Positions 52,397 through 60,697 are shown, counted from the stretch's first letter. The stretch: DNA of 64,000 bases from DASQFQ01 sp963805525 (GCA_963805525.1 CAWDUT010000004.1:434001-498000); one strand, 5' to 3'. Notes: generated by a model from the letters alone, not told the origin. Program-made: numbers and translations.

Positions 52397-53737
52397 ATGC
52401 TACGGCGCGCCCGAGGCCAAGACGGACAGATCCTCCCCGGGCTGATCATGCTGATGCTCGCCATTCTGGCTATTGGAGCGCTCAGTTTCCGGATCGGTAA
52501 GGCGGCCGTGCTCCGCTCGAACGCGCAGACCGCCTCCGACGCCGCGGCGCTCGCCGGCGCCCGCTCGATCCGCGACCAGCTCATCGCGCAGGTCGCCACC
52601 ACCGGCACGTCGGACCTGACGCGGGTCAGCCGGACGGTCGTTCGCGCCGCCGCCGCCGACTACGCCCAGCGCAACCACGGGCGGCTGGTCGACTTCCAGA
52701 TGGACGGCGCCGAGGTGCGCACCTGGGTCGACACGAACGACAAGGTCGACGCGCCCAAGGACAACCACGAGGGGAAGGCGAAGGCGCGCGGGCGGGTCGA
52801 GCTCGCCACGTTCCAGTCGCTCGGCGTCGACTTCGACGGCGGCGGCTCGGCCCCGAGCACGGGCAGCACCCACATCACCGACGAGCAATGGAAGGACCTC
52901 GCCAAGGACCTCCACAAGCCGCTCGGCTGCGACGACATGAAGGTGCTCGCCGACTTCTTCAAGAAGCACGGCGCCATCCCGCCGTACGAGAACACGTACA
53001 TGGGCGGCGCGCCGATGCCGCCCGGCGGCGAGCGCAAGACCACCTCCTTCCACTACGCCTGCGGCGGCTCCGGCGCGATCGACCTCAACTACCCGGCGGG
53101 GATCGAGGCGTCGGTCATCAACGAGGTCCGCCCGCACCTGATCAAGCTCGGCTTCCACACGCTGTGGCAGGTCGAGAACCACTTCGACCACATGCACGTC
53201 GACTTCCAGGGCAGCTCCTCGCCGACGGGCTTCGGCGGCGGGCTCGGCGCGGCCGGCTCGCTGACCGACTCGTTCCTGCAGGTCAAGCTCGTCGACTGGG
53301 ACGCCCCGGCGCCCGCCGGCCTCGCGGGTCTCTTCGTGGGCGGCCCCGGCGGGATCCCGTTCGGCCCGCCGGACCCGAAGATCGCGATCCCGATCTGCGA
53401 GGAGCTCGACCGCTTCAACGTGTCCCCGAAGGTCCGGCTCGCGACGTGGGAGACGGCCATCGTCGAGTCCGGCGTGAAGATCCCGCCGACGAACGACGGG
53501 ACCTCGCTCGGGCCGTTCCAGCAGATCTCGGGCGCGGGCTGGGGGACGGCGGCGCAGCGGCTCGATCCGCACCACTCGGCCGCCGAGTTCATCCGCCACG
53601 CGCAGGCAATCGAGAACCGCTACGCCGACGCGGGCACGCTGGCGCAGGCGGTGCAGCGCTCCGCGTACCCGTTGCGCTACGGGCAGCGCGCCGGCCAGGC
53701 GGCCGCGCTCAACGACAAGTTCTGCGGGGGCAAGTGA
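52397..53737 (+). CDS. TadG-like membrane protein carrying LAS/M15-type peptidase and lysozyme-like domains
   Basis: 446 residues. The N-terminus is TadG-like: GQDGQILPGLIMLMLAIL begins a membrane helix, then VLRSNAQTASDAAALAGARS, the hallmark of TadE/G proteins. Around 215-270 the M15/LAS metallopeptidase pattern appears: SFHYACGGSGAID (His219, Asp229) and HFDHMHVDF (His265, His267), giving the usual His-Asp-His zinc site. Residues ~335-446 look like a lysozyme/transglycosylase fold: WETAIVESGVK (Glu357), TSLGPFQQISGAGWGTAAQRLDP and AAEFIRHAQAI. Together this suggests a pilus-locus protein that cuts peptide and perhaps glycan parts of peptidoglycan. ATG 52397. It is coupled to the downstream lipoprotein by GTGA. 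Confidence 0.78.
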   Translation: MLRRARGQDGQILPGLIMLMLAILAIGALSFRIGKAAVLRSNAQTASDAAALAGARSIRDQLIAQVATTGTSDLTRVSRTVVRAAAADYAQRNHGRLVDFQMDGAEVRTWVDTNDKVDAPKDNHEGKAKARGRVELATFQSLGVDFDGGGSAPSTGSTHITDEQWKDLAKDLHKPLGCDDMKVLADFFKKHGAIPPYENTYMGGAPMPPGGERKTTSFHYACGGSGAIDLNYPAGIEASVINEVRPHLIKLGFHTLWQVENHFDHMHVDFQGSSSPTGFGGGLGAAGSLTDSFLQVKLVDWDAPAPAGLAGLFVGGPGGIPFGPPDPKIAIPICEELDRFNVSPKVRLATWETAIVESGVKIPPTNDGTSLGPFQQISGAGWGTAAQRLDPHHSAAEFIRHAQAIENRYADAGTLAQAVQRSAYPLRYGQRAGQAAALNDKFCGGK

Positions 53738-54228
53738 GGCGCGGGCTCGCGTGTGCCGCGGTGGCATGCCTCGCCCTCGTGGGGTGCGGCGGCGGCTCCG
53801 AGCACGCCGTCACGCCGAAGGTGACCGCGACCGGCACCGCCCCGCCGGCGGCGCCGCCCGCGAAGCTCGTCTACCCGGACGGCGCCAAGGCCGAGCTCCA
53901 GCGCGGCGCGATCGGGGTGGCGGACTCCTCGTTCCACGCGCGGGTCGAGCCCAAGACGATGGACGTCAACTCCGAGCAGCGCCTGTCCGACCTGCGCTGG
54001 TCGGGCTGGGGCAGCGAGCGGGCCACCGGCCGCGCCGACGTCCGGACGCTGATCTGCGATCCCAACTGCGCGCAGGGGACCTACCAGGACGCGCGCGCCG
54101 AGATCGTGCTCTCGGCGCCCAAGACCTGCGCGGGCGAGCGCTTCTACACGCGCGCGTCGATGACGTACACGGACCCGGACACGGGCAAGACCCGCGCCCC
54201 GGCCACCTACCTGAGCCCGCCTTGCTGA
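53734..54228 (+). CDS. Secreted lipoprotein of unknown function
   Basis: 164 residues from GTG 53734, overlapping the previous stop as GTGA. A lipoprotein signal ends with LVGC (Cys18). The mature part has a Thr/Ala/Pro linker, then a compact domain with LSDLRWSGWGSERATGRADV, four Cys residues in ICDPNCAQGTY and KTCAGERF, and FYTRASMTYTDPDTGK. Similar small lipoproteins occur in actinobacteria without known function. Its coupling to the TadG-peptidase fusion suggests a shared wall- or pilus-related job. Overlaps the convergent gene by 22 nt. Confidence 0.75.
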   Translation: MRRGLACAAVACLALVGCGGGSEHAVTPKVTATGTAPPAAPPAKLVYPDGAKAELQRGAIGVADSSFHARVEPKTMDVNSEQRLSDLRWSGWGSERATGRADVRTLICDPNCAQGTYQDARAEIVLSAPKTCAGERFYTRASMTYTDPDTGKTRAPATYLSPPC

Positions 54229-55130
54229 TGCTGCGGTTGCGGGGGGCGACGTCTGACGGGGCGGCCGCGGTGGCCGCACAGCGGGCAGGGCGAGCGGGCG
54301 ATCAGCTCGCGGCACCAGCGGCAGACCCACTGCTCCTGCTCGGCCAGCAGGTCGGCGGCGAGCTCCGGGATGTCGACCGGGAAGACCACGCTCTCGACGA
54401 CCTTGGAGGTGCCCCACCAGCTCGGGCCGTTGGGCGTCGGCTCGACCTCGGCGACCGGCAGGCCGCCGAGCGCCTCGTTGACCGTGTCGCGCGCCCACGC
54501 GGTGTCGCCGTTGCGCGGCGCGACGACCATTCGCGACGGCCGCTGGATCTCCGGCAGCGGCACGCCGGGCGCGCCGGAGCTGATCTTGTGGACGGACGGC
54601 TCGGGCCAGGACGAGACGCCGAAGGCGCTGTTGGGGCCGAGCGAGGCGAGGTGCTGCCCGAAGCTTGGCGCGGGGGCGCTCAGGCCGGACACGGATCCGA
54701 GCCACGTGAAGACGTACAGCTCGGCCTCGAGCTCGGGCAGCAGGGAGGCGAGCACTCCGGCGCTCGGCATGTGCGGCGCGAGGCTGGACGCGAGGCTGCA
54801 CAGCACCGCGCCGGCGAGCGGCGGCAGCGCCGTCTCGTAGACGGCGACGCGGTCGGTGTCGAGCATCGAGCGGGCCATGCCCAGGCGCAGCGCGCCTTCG
54901 GGCGGGAACCACTGGGGCAGCACCGCGATGACGTAGCCGCTGGCCTCGATGCCGGAGCTGAGCGCCTGCACGAGCAGGTCGGCCTTGTCGGCCGCGGGCG
55001 GCTCGAGCACGGCGTCGATGCGGCCCTCCTGCCCCACGAAGCGCTCGGGTCTGAGGCCGAACGCGAGGATCACGGGAACCTGGCGCCGGGTCGGGCGATC
55101 CGATGCCTGCACGGCCGGGTTATCGGGCAC
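54207..55130 (-). CDS. Uncharacterised protein with C-terminal zinc ribbon
   Basis: About 307 residues from GTG 55130; the start is uncertain because the frame remains open upstream. No signal peptide. The bulk (PVILAFGLRPERFVGQEGRIDAVL at the start) alternates hydrophobic and Pro-rich segments and could form a Rossmann-like or hydrolase-like fold, but I find no catalytic motif. The last 45 residues contain CRWC and CPLC pairs separated by 11 residues, a likely zinc ribbon, then a basic Pro/Gln tail. No known family is recognised. It may be a regulatory or nucleic-acid-binding protein given the ribbon. Confidence 0.6.
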   Translation of the reverse strand: MPDNPAVQASDRPTRRQVPVILAFGLRPERFVGQEGRIDAVLEPPAADKADLLVQALSSGIEASGYVIAVLPQWFPPEGALRLGMARSMLDTDRVAVYETALPPLAGAVLCSLASSLAPHMPSAGVLASLLPELEAELYVFTWLGSVSGLSAPAPSFGQHLASLGPNSAFGVSSWPEPSVHKISSGAPGVPLPEIQRPSRMVVAPRNGDTAWARDTVNEALGGLPVAEVEPTPNGPSWWGTSKVVESVVFPVDIPELAADLLAEQEQWVCRWCRELIARSPCPLCGHRGRPVRRRPPQPQHQQGGLR

Positions 55131-55200
55131 AACATGACCATAGTGATCAACGGTCGCGCCTTGGTTCGGAGCCGCGGCGCTGGCACCATGTAGGAGCGAT

Positions 55201-56430
55201 ATGGAAATCGCACTCGCACTCGCCGGCCTTCTTGCCATCAGCCTCATCGTTGTTCCCCGCCTCCGGAGGCGCGGTGGCGGCCGCGTTCGCGCGAACGCCG
55301 GCAAGCAGTGGACGGCGAGCCACGCGGCGCGGCGCCGGGGCGCCAGCGGCCGCACGGCGGGCAGCCGGCTGCGGTCGCGCAACCCGCACACGGCGGCGGT
55401 CGCCGCGGGTGCGGATGGGGCTGTTGCCTACACGACGGATGCCGATCTCGACTGGGACGACGACCTCGGCTGGGGCGGCGACACCGCGGTCGCGGACCCG
55501 CCGCCGCCGGTCGAGTACGAGGCGCCGTCCACGAACGGCAACGGCAACGGTGCGGTGACGACCGACGAGCCGGCGGCCGGCAACGGCGCCGCCCCCGCTC
55601 CCGTCGAAGAGCCGCTGTGGGACGACTGGTCCGAGCTCGACGAGCCGGCGCCGGAGGAGACTCCGGAGCCCACGGCCGACGAGCCTGCCGCGCCGGAGAT
55701 CTCCGCGCCCGCGCAGCACCGCTTCTCCTCCGACGCGCCCGACCAGGAGGAAGCCGTAGAGGCCGGCGCTTCGCCGGAGCCCGCCCCGGTCACCGACTGG
55801 GACTGGGATCCGGAGCCCGCGCCCGCCGCTGCCGAGCCGTCCGACGAATGGGACTGGGAGCCCGTCGCCACGCCCGCCCCCGCCGCCGCGCCCGCGCGCC
55901 GCGAGCGGGACCCGCGCCGGAAGTTCAGCCCGCTCGTGCTCGTCGCGATCTACGCGGCGGCCGGCATCGGCGCGATCGTGATCGGCGTCAGCCTGTTCAC
56001 GGGCGCGATGGAGGACAAGGGCGGCGGTCAGCCGGCCAAGCAGACCTCCGCATCCGCGACCGTGACCGCCGAGGCGACCGCCTCGCCCACCCCGGCTCCC
56101 GTCAGCACGCCGACCGCCGCCGAGCGCGCGGAGGCGACCAAGCTCAAGCAGGCCTATGTCGACCAGCGCGCGGCCGTGGTCGGTCAGGAGACCCGCGCGG
56201 TCCGCAAGGTCCAGACCGCCGCGCGCAAGGCACGCGCCGCACGCCGTCGCGCCGCCGCCAAGCGCCGCCGGGCCGCCGCACGCCGCCGCGCCGAGGCCAC
56301 ACCGGCGCCGCGCAGCACGCCGACCCCGACCGCTCCGACGTACACGCCCCCGGCGCCCTCCGGCGGCGGTGGCGGAGGCGGCGGCGGCGGTGGAGGCGGC
56401 GGTGGCGGCTGCGAGTTCTGCATCGGCTGA
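55201..56430 (+). CDS. Two-TM disordered protein ending in poly-Gly and CEFCIG
   Basis: 409 residues. A membrane helix at 3-20 is followed by a basic patch, then about 200 residues of acidic Pro/Ala/Trp-rich disordered sequence with DWDWDPEP and EWDWEP repeats. A second helix lies at about 243-266, then a Thr/Pro linker, a coiled Ala/Arg/Lys-rich segment, another Pro/Thr stretch and a run of 16 Gly (388-403) before CEFCIG at the C-terminus. Function unknown; the shape suggests an envelope-spanning or surface-anchored protein. The poly-Gly codons overlap the start region of the next gene. Confidence 0.7.
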   Translation: MEIALALAGLLAISLIVVPRLRRRGGGRVRANAGKQWTASHAARRRGASGRTAGSRLRSRNPHTAAVAAGADGAVAYTTDADLDWDDDLGWGGDTAVADPPPPVEYEAPSTNGNGNGAVTTDEPAAGNGAAPAPVEEPLWDDWSELDEPAPEETPEPTADEPAAPEISAPAQHRFSSDAPDQEEAVEAGASPEPAPVTDWDWDPEPAPAAAEPSDEWDWEPVATPAPAAAPARRERDPRRKFSPLVLVAIYAAAGIGAIVIGVSLFTGAMEDKGGGQPAKQTSASATVTAEATASPTPAPVSTPTAAERAEATKLKQAYVDQRAAVVGQETRAVRKVQTAARKARAARRRAAAKRRRAAARRRAEATPAPRSTPTPTAPTYTPPAPSGGGGGGGGGGGGGGGGCEFCIG

Positions 56431-56761
56431 GGCCTGCCCGCGGCTCGACGGCCTGCCCGCCCGCGACCTCGCGGACGGCCTGCGCGTCGCCGAGGCGAAC
56501 ACGCGCGCGGCGCGCATGAAGGGCCTCGCGAAGCTCGACGTCCTGCCCGAGCGCCTCGCGCTCCACATCCCGCGCTGCCGCTCGGTTCACACGTTCACGA
56601 TGCGCTTCCCGCTCGACCTGATCTGGCTCGGCAAGGACGGCCAGGTCGTCCGCGTCGACCCCGCTGTCCCACCGCGGCGCCTCAAGTTCTGCGCGAAGGC
56701 GCGCTCGGTCGTCGAAGCCAACGCCGGCACCGCCGACCGCTTCGTCACCGCTGGCCTCTAG
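56402..56761 (+). CDS. DUF192 family protein
   Basis: 119 residues. The DUF192 core is clear: RVAEANTRAARMKGLAKL, then ALHIPRCRSVHTFTMRFPLDLIWLGKDGQVV and the end VPPRRLKFCAKARSVVE. The family is widespread with unknown function. The GTG at 56402 is the only start that covers the whole domain; it lies in the poly-Gly codons of the previous gene, with GGAGG at 56392-56396 giving a 5-nt spacing. A downstream ATG (56516) would cut off the first conserved strand. It shares a CTAG stop with prmA. Confidence 0.8.
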   Translation: MAAASSASAEACPRLDGLPARDLADGLRVAEANTRAARMKGLAKLDVLPERLALHIPRCRSVHTFTMRFPLDLIWLGKDGQVVRVDPAVPPRRLKFCAKARSVVEANAGTADRFVTAGL

Positions 56762-57579
56762 CCGCGGCCGAGCAGCACGGCGGCCCACTCCCCGCCGAAC
56801 CGCCGGTCCCGCTCGCGCAGGCCGTGCGCCTCGAACGCCGCGGCGACCTCGTCGGCTTCCTCCCTGAGCAGTCCTGAGGCGATGAGGCGGTCCGGAGCCC
56901 GCTCGAGCAACCGCGCGACCTCGAGCAACAGCGGGCGGACGAGATTGGCCGTCACGGTCGGCGCCCACGGCGCCGGCTCCCGCCGCAGGTTCACGCGCCG
57001 GACCTCCACCGAAGCCCCGTTGCGCTCGGCGTTCACCGCCGACGCCTCCAACGACGCGGGCTCGACGTCGACCGCCAGCACCGGCTCGTACCCGAGCCGC
57101 GCCGCCGCGATCGCCAGCACGCCGCTGCCCGAGCCCCAGTCGGCCAGCGGGCCGCCCGGGTCGAGCTCGAGCAGCAACTCGAGGCAGAGCCGCGTCGTGT
57201 GGTGCGCGCCCGTCCCGAACGCCTGGCCCGGATCGATGACGAGGTCGATCCCCGACTCCTCGGCCAGCGCCTCCTCCCACGGCGGCCGCACCCGCAGCCG
57301 CCGGAAGCGCCACGCGACGTCGACCGGGCGGTGCCACGCCTTCCAGCGATCGGCCCAGTCGTCGGGCACCACCGACGACGAGACGTCCACCAACACGTCG
57401 CCCGCGGCCGCCTGCAGCGCGGGCAGGTCCGGCAGCTCGCCCTCCGCGCCGTAGAGCGCGTACTCGACGACGCCCTCGCTGACGTCGGTCTCCTCCAGCC
57501 CGGCGGGCGAGAGCTCGAGCAGCTCGGCCAGCACGATCTCCGCCGCGGCGCGCGGCACGCGCACCGCGAGGCGGATCAA
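56758..57579 (-). CDS. prmA: Ribosomal protein L11 methyltransferase
   Basis: A 273-residue SAM-dependent methyltransferase that trimethylates L11. The PrmA-specific DPGQAFGTGAHHTTRLCLELL precedes the SAM motif ADWGSGSGVLAIAAARLG, and TANLVRPLL is the variant catalytic NxxxxPL block. The start is TTG at 57579. It follows dnaJ by 61 bp, an arrangement (hrcA-dnaJ-prmA) known from many bacteria. Confidence 0.93.
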   Translation of the reverse strand: MIRLAVRVPRAAAEIVLAELLELSPAGLEETDVSEGVVEYALYGAEGELPDLPALQAAAGDVLVDVSSSVVPDDWADRWKAWHRPVDVAWRFRRLRVRPPWEEALAEESGIDLVIDPGQAFGTGAHHTTRLCLELLLELDPGGPLADWGSGSGVLAIAAARLGYEPVLAVDVEPASLEASAVNAERNGASVEVRRVNLRREPAPWAPTVTANLVRPLLLEVARLLERAPDRLIASGLLREEADEVAAAFEAHGLRERDRRFGGEWAAVLLGRG

Positions 57580-57640
57580 GGGCGCGATCCGGCGCCGCGG
57601 ATCGGGTGCATCCGGGCGTGCCGACTTCTTGGACAGGCCC

Positions 57641-58783
57641 TCACCCTGCGAGCACCCGCTTGAGCTTGGCGAGCATGCCCTCGTCGGAGCGCAGATTGTC
57701 CTCGGTCACCGTCGCCGCGAAGTCCTCGAGCATCGACCGCTGCTCGCGCGAGAGCCGCCGCGGGATCGCGACGTTGACGACCACGCGCAGGTCCCCGGTG
57801 CGCCCGCGCGACAGGGGCGGCAGCCCGCGCCCGCGCATCACGATCGTCTCCCCCGGCTGCGTGCCGGCGGGGATCTCCAGCGACACGTCGCCGTCGAGCG
57901 TCGGGACCTGCACGGTCGTGCCGAGCGCGGCCAGCGGGGCCGGCACGTCGATCACGGTCACGAGGTCCTCGGCGTCGCGCAGGAAGCGCTCGTCCTCCTC
58001 CACCCGCACGACCACGTAGAGGTCGCCCGCGGGCCCGCCGTACTGGCCCGCGTGGCCGCGGCGCGTGAGCCGGATCCGCTGCCCGTCGGCGATCCCGGGC
58101 GGGATGTCGACCGCCAGCTTGCGCTGCTCGGCCACCATGCCCGCGCCGTCGCACTCCGAGCACGGCGTCTCCGGGATCCGGCCGTCGCCGCCGCAGACCT
58201 CGCACACCGCGGTCCGCACCAGCTGGCCGAACGCGGTCCGCGCGACGCGCTGGTGCTGGCCGGTGCCGTCGCAGGTCGCGCACGCGACGATCGGCGTGCC
58301 CGGCTCGGCGCCGTTGCCGCTGCAGTGCGGGCACGTCGTCGCCACCTCGTAGGCGATCTCGACCGTCTTGCCGTGCGCGGACTCGGCGAGGTCGATCGTG
58401 GCGGTCGCGACCACGTCGGCGCCCTGCATCGCGCCGCCGCGCCCCCGCCGGCCGCCTCCCCCGCCGCCGAAGATGTCGAACCCGCTGCCGCCCCCGAAGA
58501 AGGCCGAGAACAGGTCGGAGACCGAGCCGAACGCGTCCATGTCCGGCGCGTAGCCGCCCCTGCGCAGGCCGTCCTCGCCGTAGGAGTCGTAGAGCCGCCG
58601 CCGCTCCGGATCGTTCAGCACCTCGTAGGCCGCGGCGGCCTCCTTGAACTTCTCCTCGGCGTCGGGGTCGTGCGCGTTGACGTCCGGGTGCAGCTCGCGC
58701 GCCAGCTTCCGGAAGGCCTTCTTGATCGTCGCGTCGTCGGCGCTCCGGTCGACCCCGAGCGTCTCGTAGTAGTCGCGGGCCAT
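57641..58783 (-). CDS. dnaJ: Chaperone DnaJ (Hsp40)
   Basis: A 380-residue type I Hsp40. J domain with HPD (residues 32-34), Gly/Phe-rich linker (FFGGGSGFDIFGGGGGG), four CxxCxGxG zinc repeats (CPHCSGNG, CATCDGTG, CEVCGGDG, CSECDGAG) and the C-terminal substrate-binding domain. It stimulates DnaK and holds unfolded clients. It starts at the last base of hrcA. DnaK and GrpE are not in the window, so this is probably the DnaJ2-type copy paired with hrcA. Confidence 0.96.
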   Translation of the reverse strand: MARDYYETLGVDRSADDATIKKAFRKLARELHPDVNAHDPDAEEKFKEAAAAYEVLNDPERRRLYDSYGEDGLRRGGYAPDMDAFGSVSDLFSAFFGGGSGFDIFGGGGGGRRGRGGAMQGADVVATATIDLAESAHGKTVEIAYEVATTCPHCSGNGAEPGTPIVACATCDGTGQHQRVARTAFGQLVRTAVCEVCGGDGRIPETPCSECDGAGMVAEQRKLAVDIPPGIADGQRIRLTRRGHAGQYGGPAGDLYVVVRVEEDERFLRDAEDLVTVIDVPAPLAALGTTVQVPTLDGDVSLEIPAGTQPGETIVMRGRGLPPLSRGRTGDLRVVVNVAIPRRLSREQRSMLEDFAATVTEDNLRSDEGMLAKLKRVLAG

Positions 58784-59811
58784 CAGGACTCGCCGTAGAC
58801 GTCTTCGACGAAGTGCGAGAGCTGGACCGCGGCGGCGCGCACGGACTGCATCGCGACCGCGTAGTCCATGCGGGTCGGCCCGATCACCGACACCGTGCCG
58901 AGGTTGCGCCGCGGCAGGCCGTAGTTGGCGGCGACCAGCGACAGGCCCTGGAGCGCCGGCGCGGCGTTCTCACGACCGATGCGCACGTAGATGTCGCGCT
59001 CGGCGAGCGCCTCGGACAGCACGCTCAGCAGCGTGACACGCCGCTCGAGCATCTCCATCACCTGGTTGAGCTGGGACAGGTCCTGGAAGCGATACTCGCC
59101 CAGCAGCCGGGCCGCGCCGTCGACGTACAGCGTGTCCTCCGCCGTCTCGGCGAGCTCGGTGAAGGCCGGCGCGAGCTGGGTGAGGAAGGCGCGCTCGGTG
59201 GCCGGCAGCGACGGGTCGTCGAGCCGGCCGTGGAGCATCCGCGCGCCGAGTCCCATGCCGACGAGCTGCTCGTTGAGGTAGGCGGCCGCCCACTCGGCGA
59301 GCCCGGGATCGACGGGCGACTCGAACGCGAACACGCGCTTCGACACGCCGCCGGTGGAGGTGATGATCACGACCATCAGCACCTGCGGCTGGAGGGCGAG
59401 GACCTCGACGTGGCGGATCGTGGTGGTGGCGATCGGCGGTGCGGTGACGATCGCCAGCAGGTTCGTGACCTGCGACAGCGTCTCCGTCGTCATCCGCATC
59501 GCCTCGGCGACCTCGCGCCGCGCCAGCGTCAGCTCGACCGCGCGCGGGGCGACCGCCGTCGACGTGCGCTTCGGCAGCACGTGGTCGACGAAGTAGCGGT
59601 AGCCCGAGTCGGTCGGCACGCGGCCCGCGGAGGTGTGCGGGTGCGCGAGCAGCCCCTGCTCCTCGAGCACCGCAAGCTCGTTGCGGATCGTCGACGGGCC
59701 GTAGCCGATGTCGGGGTCGGCGGCGAGGGCCTTGGAGCCCACGGGCTGGCCGGACTCGGCGAAACCGTCGACCACCTTGCCCAGCAGGAGTTCCTGGCGG
59801 GGGGAGAGCAT
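58783..59811 (-). CDS. hrcA: Heat-inducible transcription repressor HrcA
   Basis: A 342-residue repressor. The N-terminal winged helix shows SGQPVGSKALAA and GPSTIRNELAVLEEQGLLAHPHTSAGRVPTDSGYRYFVD, followed by the GAF-like domain (VIGPTRMDYAVAM near the C-terminus). HrcA normally binds the CIRCE repeat upstream of groE/dnaK operons. No CIRCE is visible here: the ATG lies 4 bp after the upstream MaoC gene, so hrcA expression depends on that operon. Confidence 0.96.
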   Translation of the reverse strand: MLSPRQELLLGKVVDGFAESGQPVGSKALAADPDIGYGPSTIRNELAVLEEQGLLAHPHTSAGRVPTDSGYRYFVDHVLPKRTSTAVAPRAVELTLARREVAEAMRMTTETLSQVTNLLAIVTAPPIATTTIRHVEVLALQPQVLMVVIITSTGGVSKRVFAFESPVDPGLAEWAAAYLNEQLVGMGLGARMLHGRLDDPSLPATERAFLTQLAPAFTELAETAEDTLYVDGAARLLGEYRFQDLSQLNQVMEMLERRVTLLSVLSEALAERDIYVRIGRENAAPALQGLSLVAANYGLPRRNLGTVSVIGPTRMDYAVAMQSVRAAAVQLSHFVEDVYGES

Positions 59812-59815
59812 CCCC

Positions 59816-60181
59816 TCAGAGTCTAAGAACCACCTCGGCCTTGCCCTTGCGGACGATCCGGCGGCCGTCCTGCTCGGCCTCGGTTTCGATCTGCGCCACG
59901 CCGTCGGCTTCGCCGGTGACGGTCGAGGTGACGGTGATCTCCTGCTCGGGGAAGCCCATGCCGCGGAACTGGACCTCGAGGCGCTTGAGCTCGCCGGCCT
60001 GGCTCACCGCCCGCGCGACCTGCGACATGGTCCAGAGGCCATGGAGGATGCGGCCGGGGAGGCCGACCGACTTGGCGAACTCCTCATCGATGTGGATCGG
60101 GTTGAAATCGCCGGAGGCGCCCGCGTAGCGATACGTCAGGTAGCGGTCGGGGGTGACCTTCAGATCGGGGATCTCGGTCAT
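59816..60181 (-). CDS. MaoC-like (3R)-hydroxyacyl dehydratase subunit (HadB-like)
   Basis: A 121-residue hot-dog protein with the hydratase 2 motif GDFNPIHIDEEFAKSVGLPGRILHG, including the catalytic Asp25 and His30. It matches the catalytic subunit of the heterodimeric FAS-II dehydratases of actinobacteria (HadB type). It overlaps its partner gene as ATGA. The pair would dehydrate 3-hydroxyacyl-ACP or -CoA in fatty-acid synthesis. Confidence 0.88.
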   Translation of the reverse strand: MTEIPDLKVTPDRYLTYRYAGASGDFNPIHIDEEFAKSVGLPGRILHGLWTMSQVARAVSQAGELKRLEVQFRGMGFPEQEITVTSTVTGEADGVAQIETEAEQDGRRIVRKGKAEVVLRL

Positions 60182-60612
60182 CGGACGATGTTGGTCCAGG
60201 TGCCGGTGCACACGGTCTCGCCGTTCTGGTTCGTCGAGCGGCTCTCGAAGACGAAGAACTGCAGCCCGCCCCGCTCGGCGACGTCCTTGACCTCGACCTC
60301 GGTGGCGATCTCGTCGCCCGCGACGACCGGCGGTCCCCATACGAACTCCTGGCCGCCGTGGACCATGCGGGAGAAGTCGATGCCGACCTCGGGGTCGAAG
60401 AGCGCGGGCGCCATCGCGCGGCCGCCGAACACGACGGCGAACATCGGCGGCGCGACGACGTCGGCGTAGCCGGCCTCGCGGGCGGCGTCGAGGTCGTGGT
60501 GGAGCGGGTTCTCCTCCCCCACCGCGGCCGCGAACTCGCGCACTTTCTCGCGCCCCACGGCGTAGCTCGTGGGCGGGTAGGTCTTGCCCACCGCGTCGGT
60601 TTTCGGCGCCAA
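60178..60612 (-). CDS. FAS1-like/MaoC dehydratase subunit (HadA-like)
   Basis: A 144-residue hot-dog protein of the MaoC_dehydrat_N group: YAVGREKVREFAAAVGEENPLHHD, APPMFAVVFGGRAM, MVHGGQEFVWGPPVVAGDEI. It lacks the catalytic Asp-His pair of its partner, like HadA/HadC, which bind the acyl chain. Start is TTG at 60612 with GAGGAGG six bases upstream. It heads the hadA-hadB-hrcA-dnaJ-prmA unit. Confidence 0.87.
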   Translation of the reverse strand: MAPKTDAVGKTYPPTSYAVGREKVREFAAAVGEENPLHHDLDAAREAGYADVVAPPMFAVVFGGRAMAPALFDPEVGIDFSRMVHGGQEFVWGPPVVAGDEIATEVEVKDVAERGGLQFFVFESRSTNQNGETVCTGTWTNIVR

Positions 60613-60639
60613 GCTTTCCTCCTCTTTGCGGGACTCTGG

Positions 60640-60668
60640 ACCCTACTAACCAGTTGGGGGTTCCCAAC
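60640..60668 (-). promoter_or_regulatory. Candidate promoter and operator of the dehydratase-hrcA operon
   Basis: On the minus strand TTGGGA (60662-60667) and TAGGGT (60640-60645) are 16 bp apart, a weak sigma-70-like pair. The inverted repeat GTTGGG-N4-CCCAAC (60653-60668) overlaps it and could be an operator. It is not a CIRCE element. Confidence 0.3.
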
Positions 60669-60697
60669 GCCGCCCGGCGTGGAACACTTCCTTTCAC

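Noticed and set aside
56156..56401. Longer start for the DUF192 gene
   Set aside because: It would overlap the 409-residue gene by 275 nt with Arg/Pro-rich shadow sequence; GTG 56402 has GGAGG and covers the domain.
59812..60697. CIRCE element for hrcA
   Set aside because: No TTAGCACTC-N9-GAGTGCTAA or close variant in the region upstream of hrcA or of its operon.
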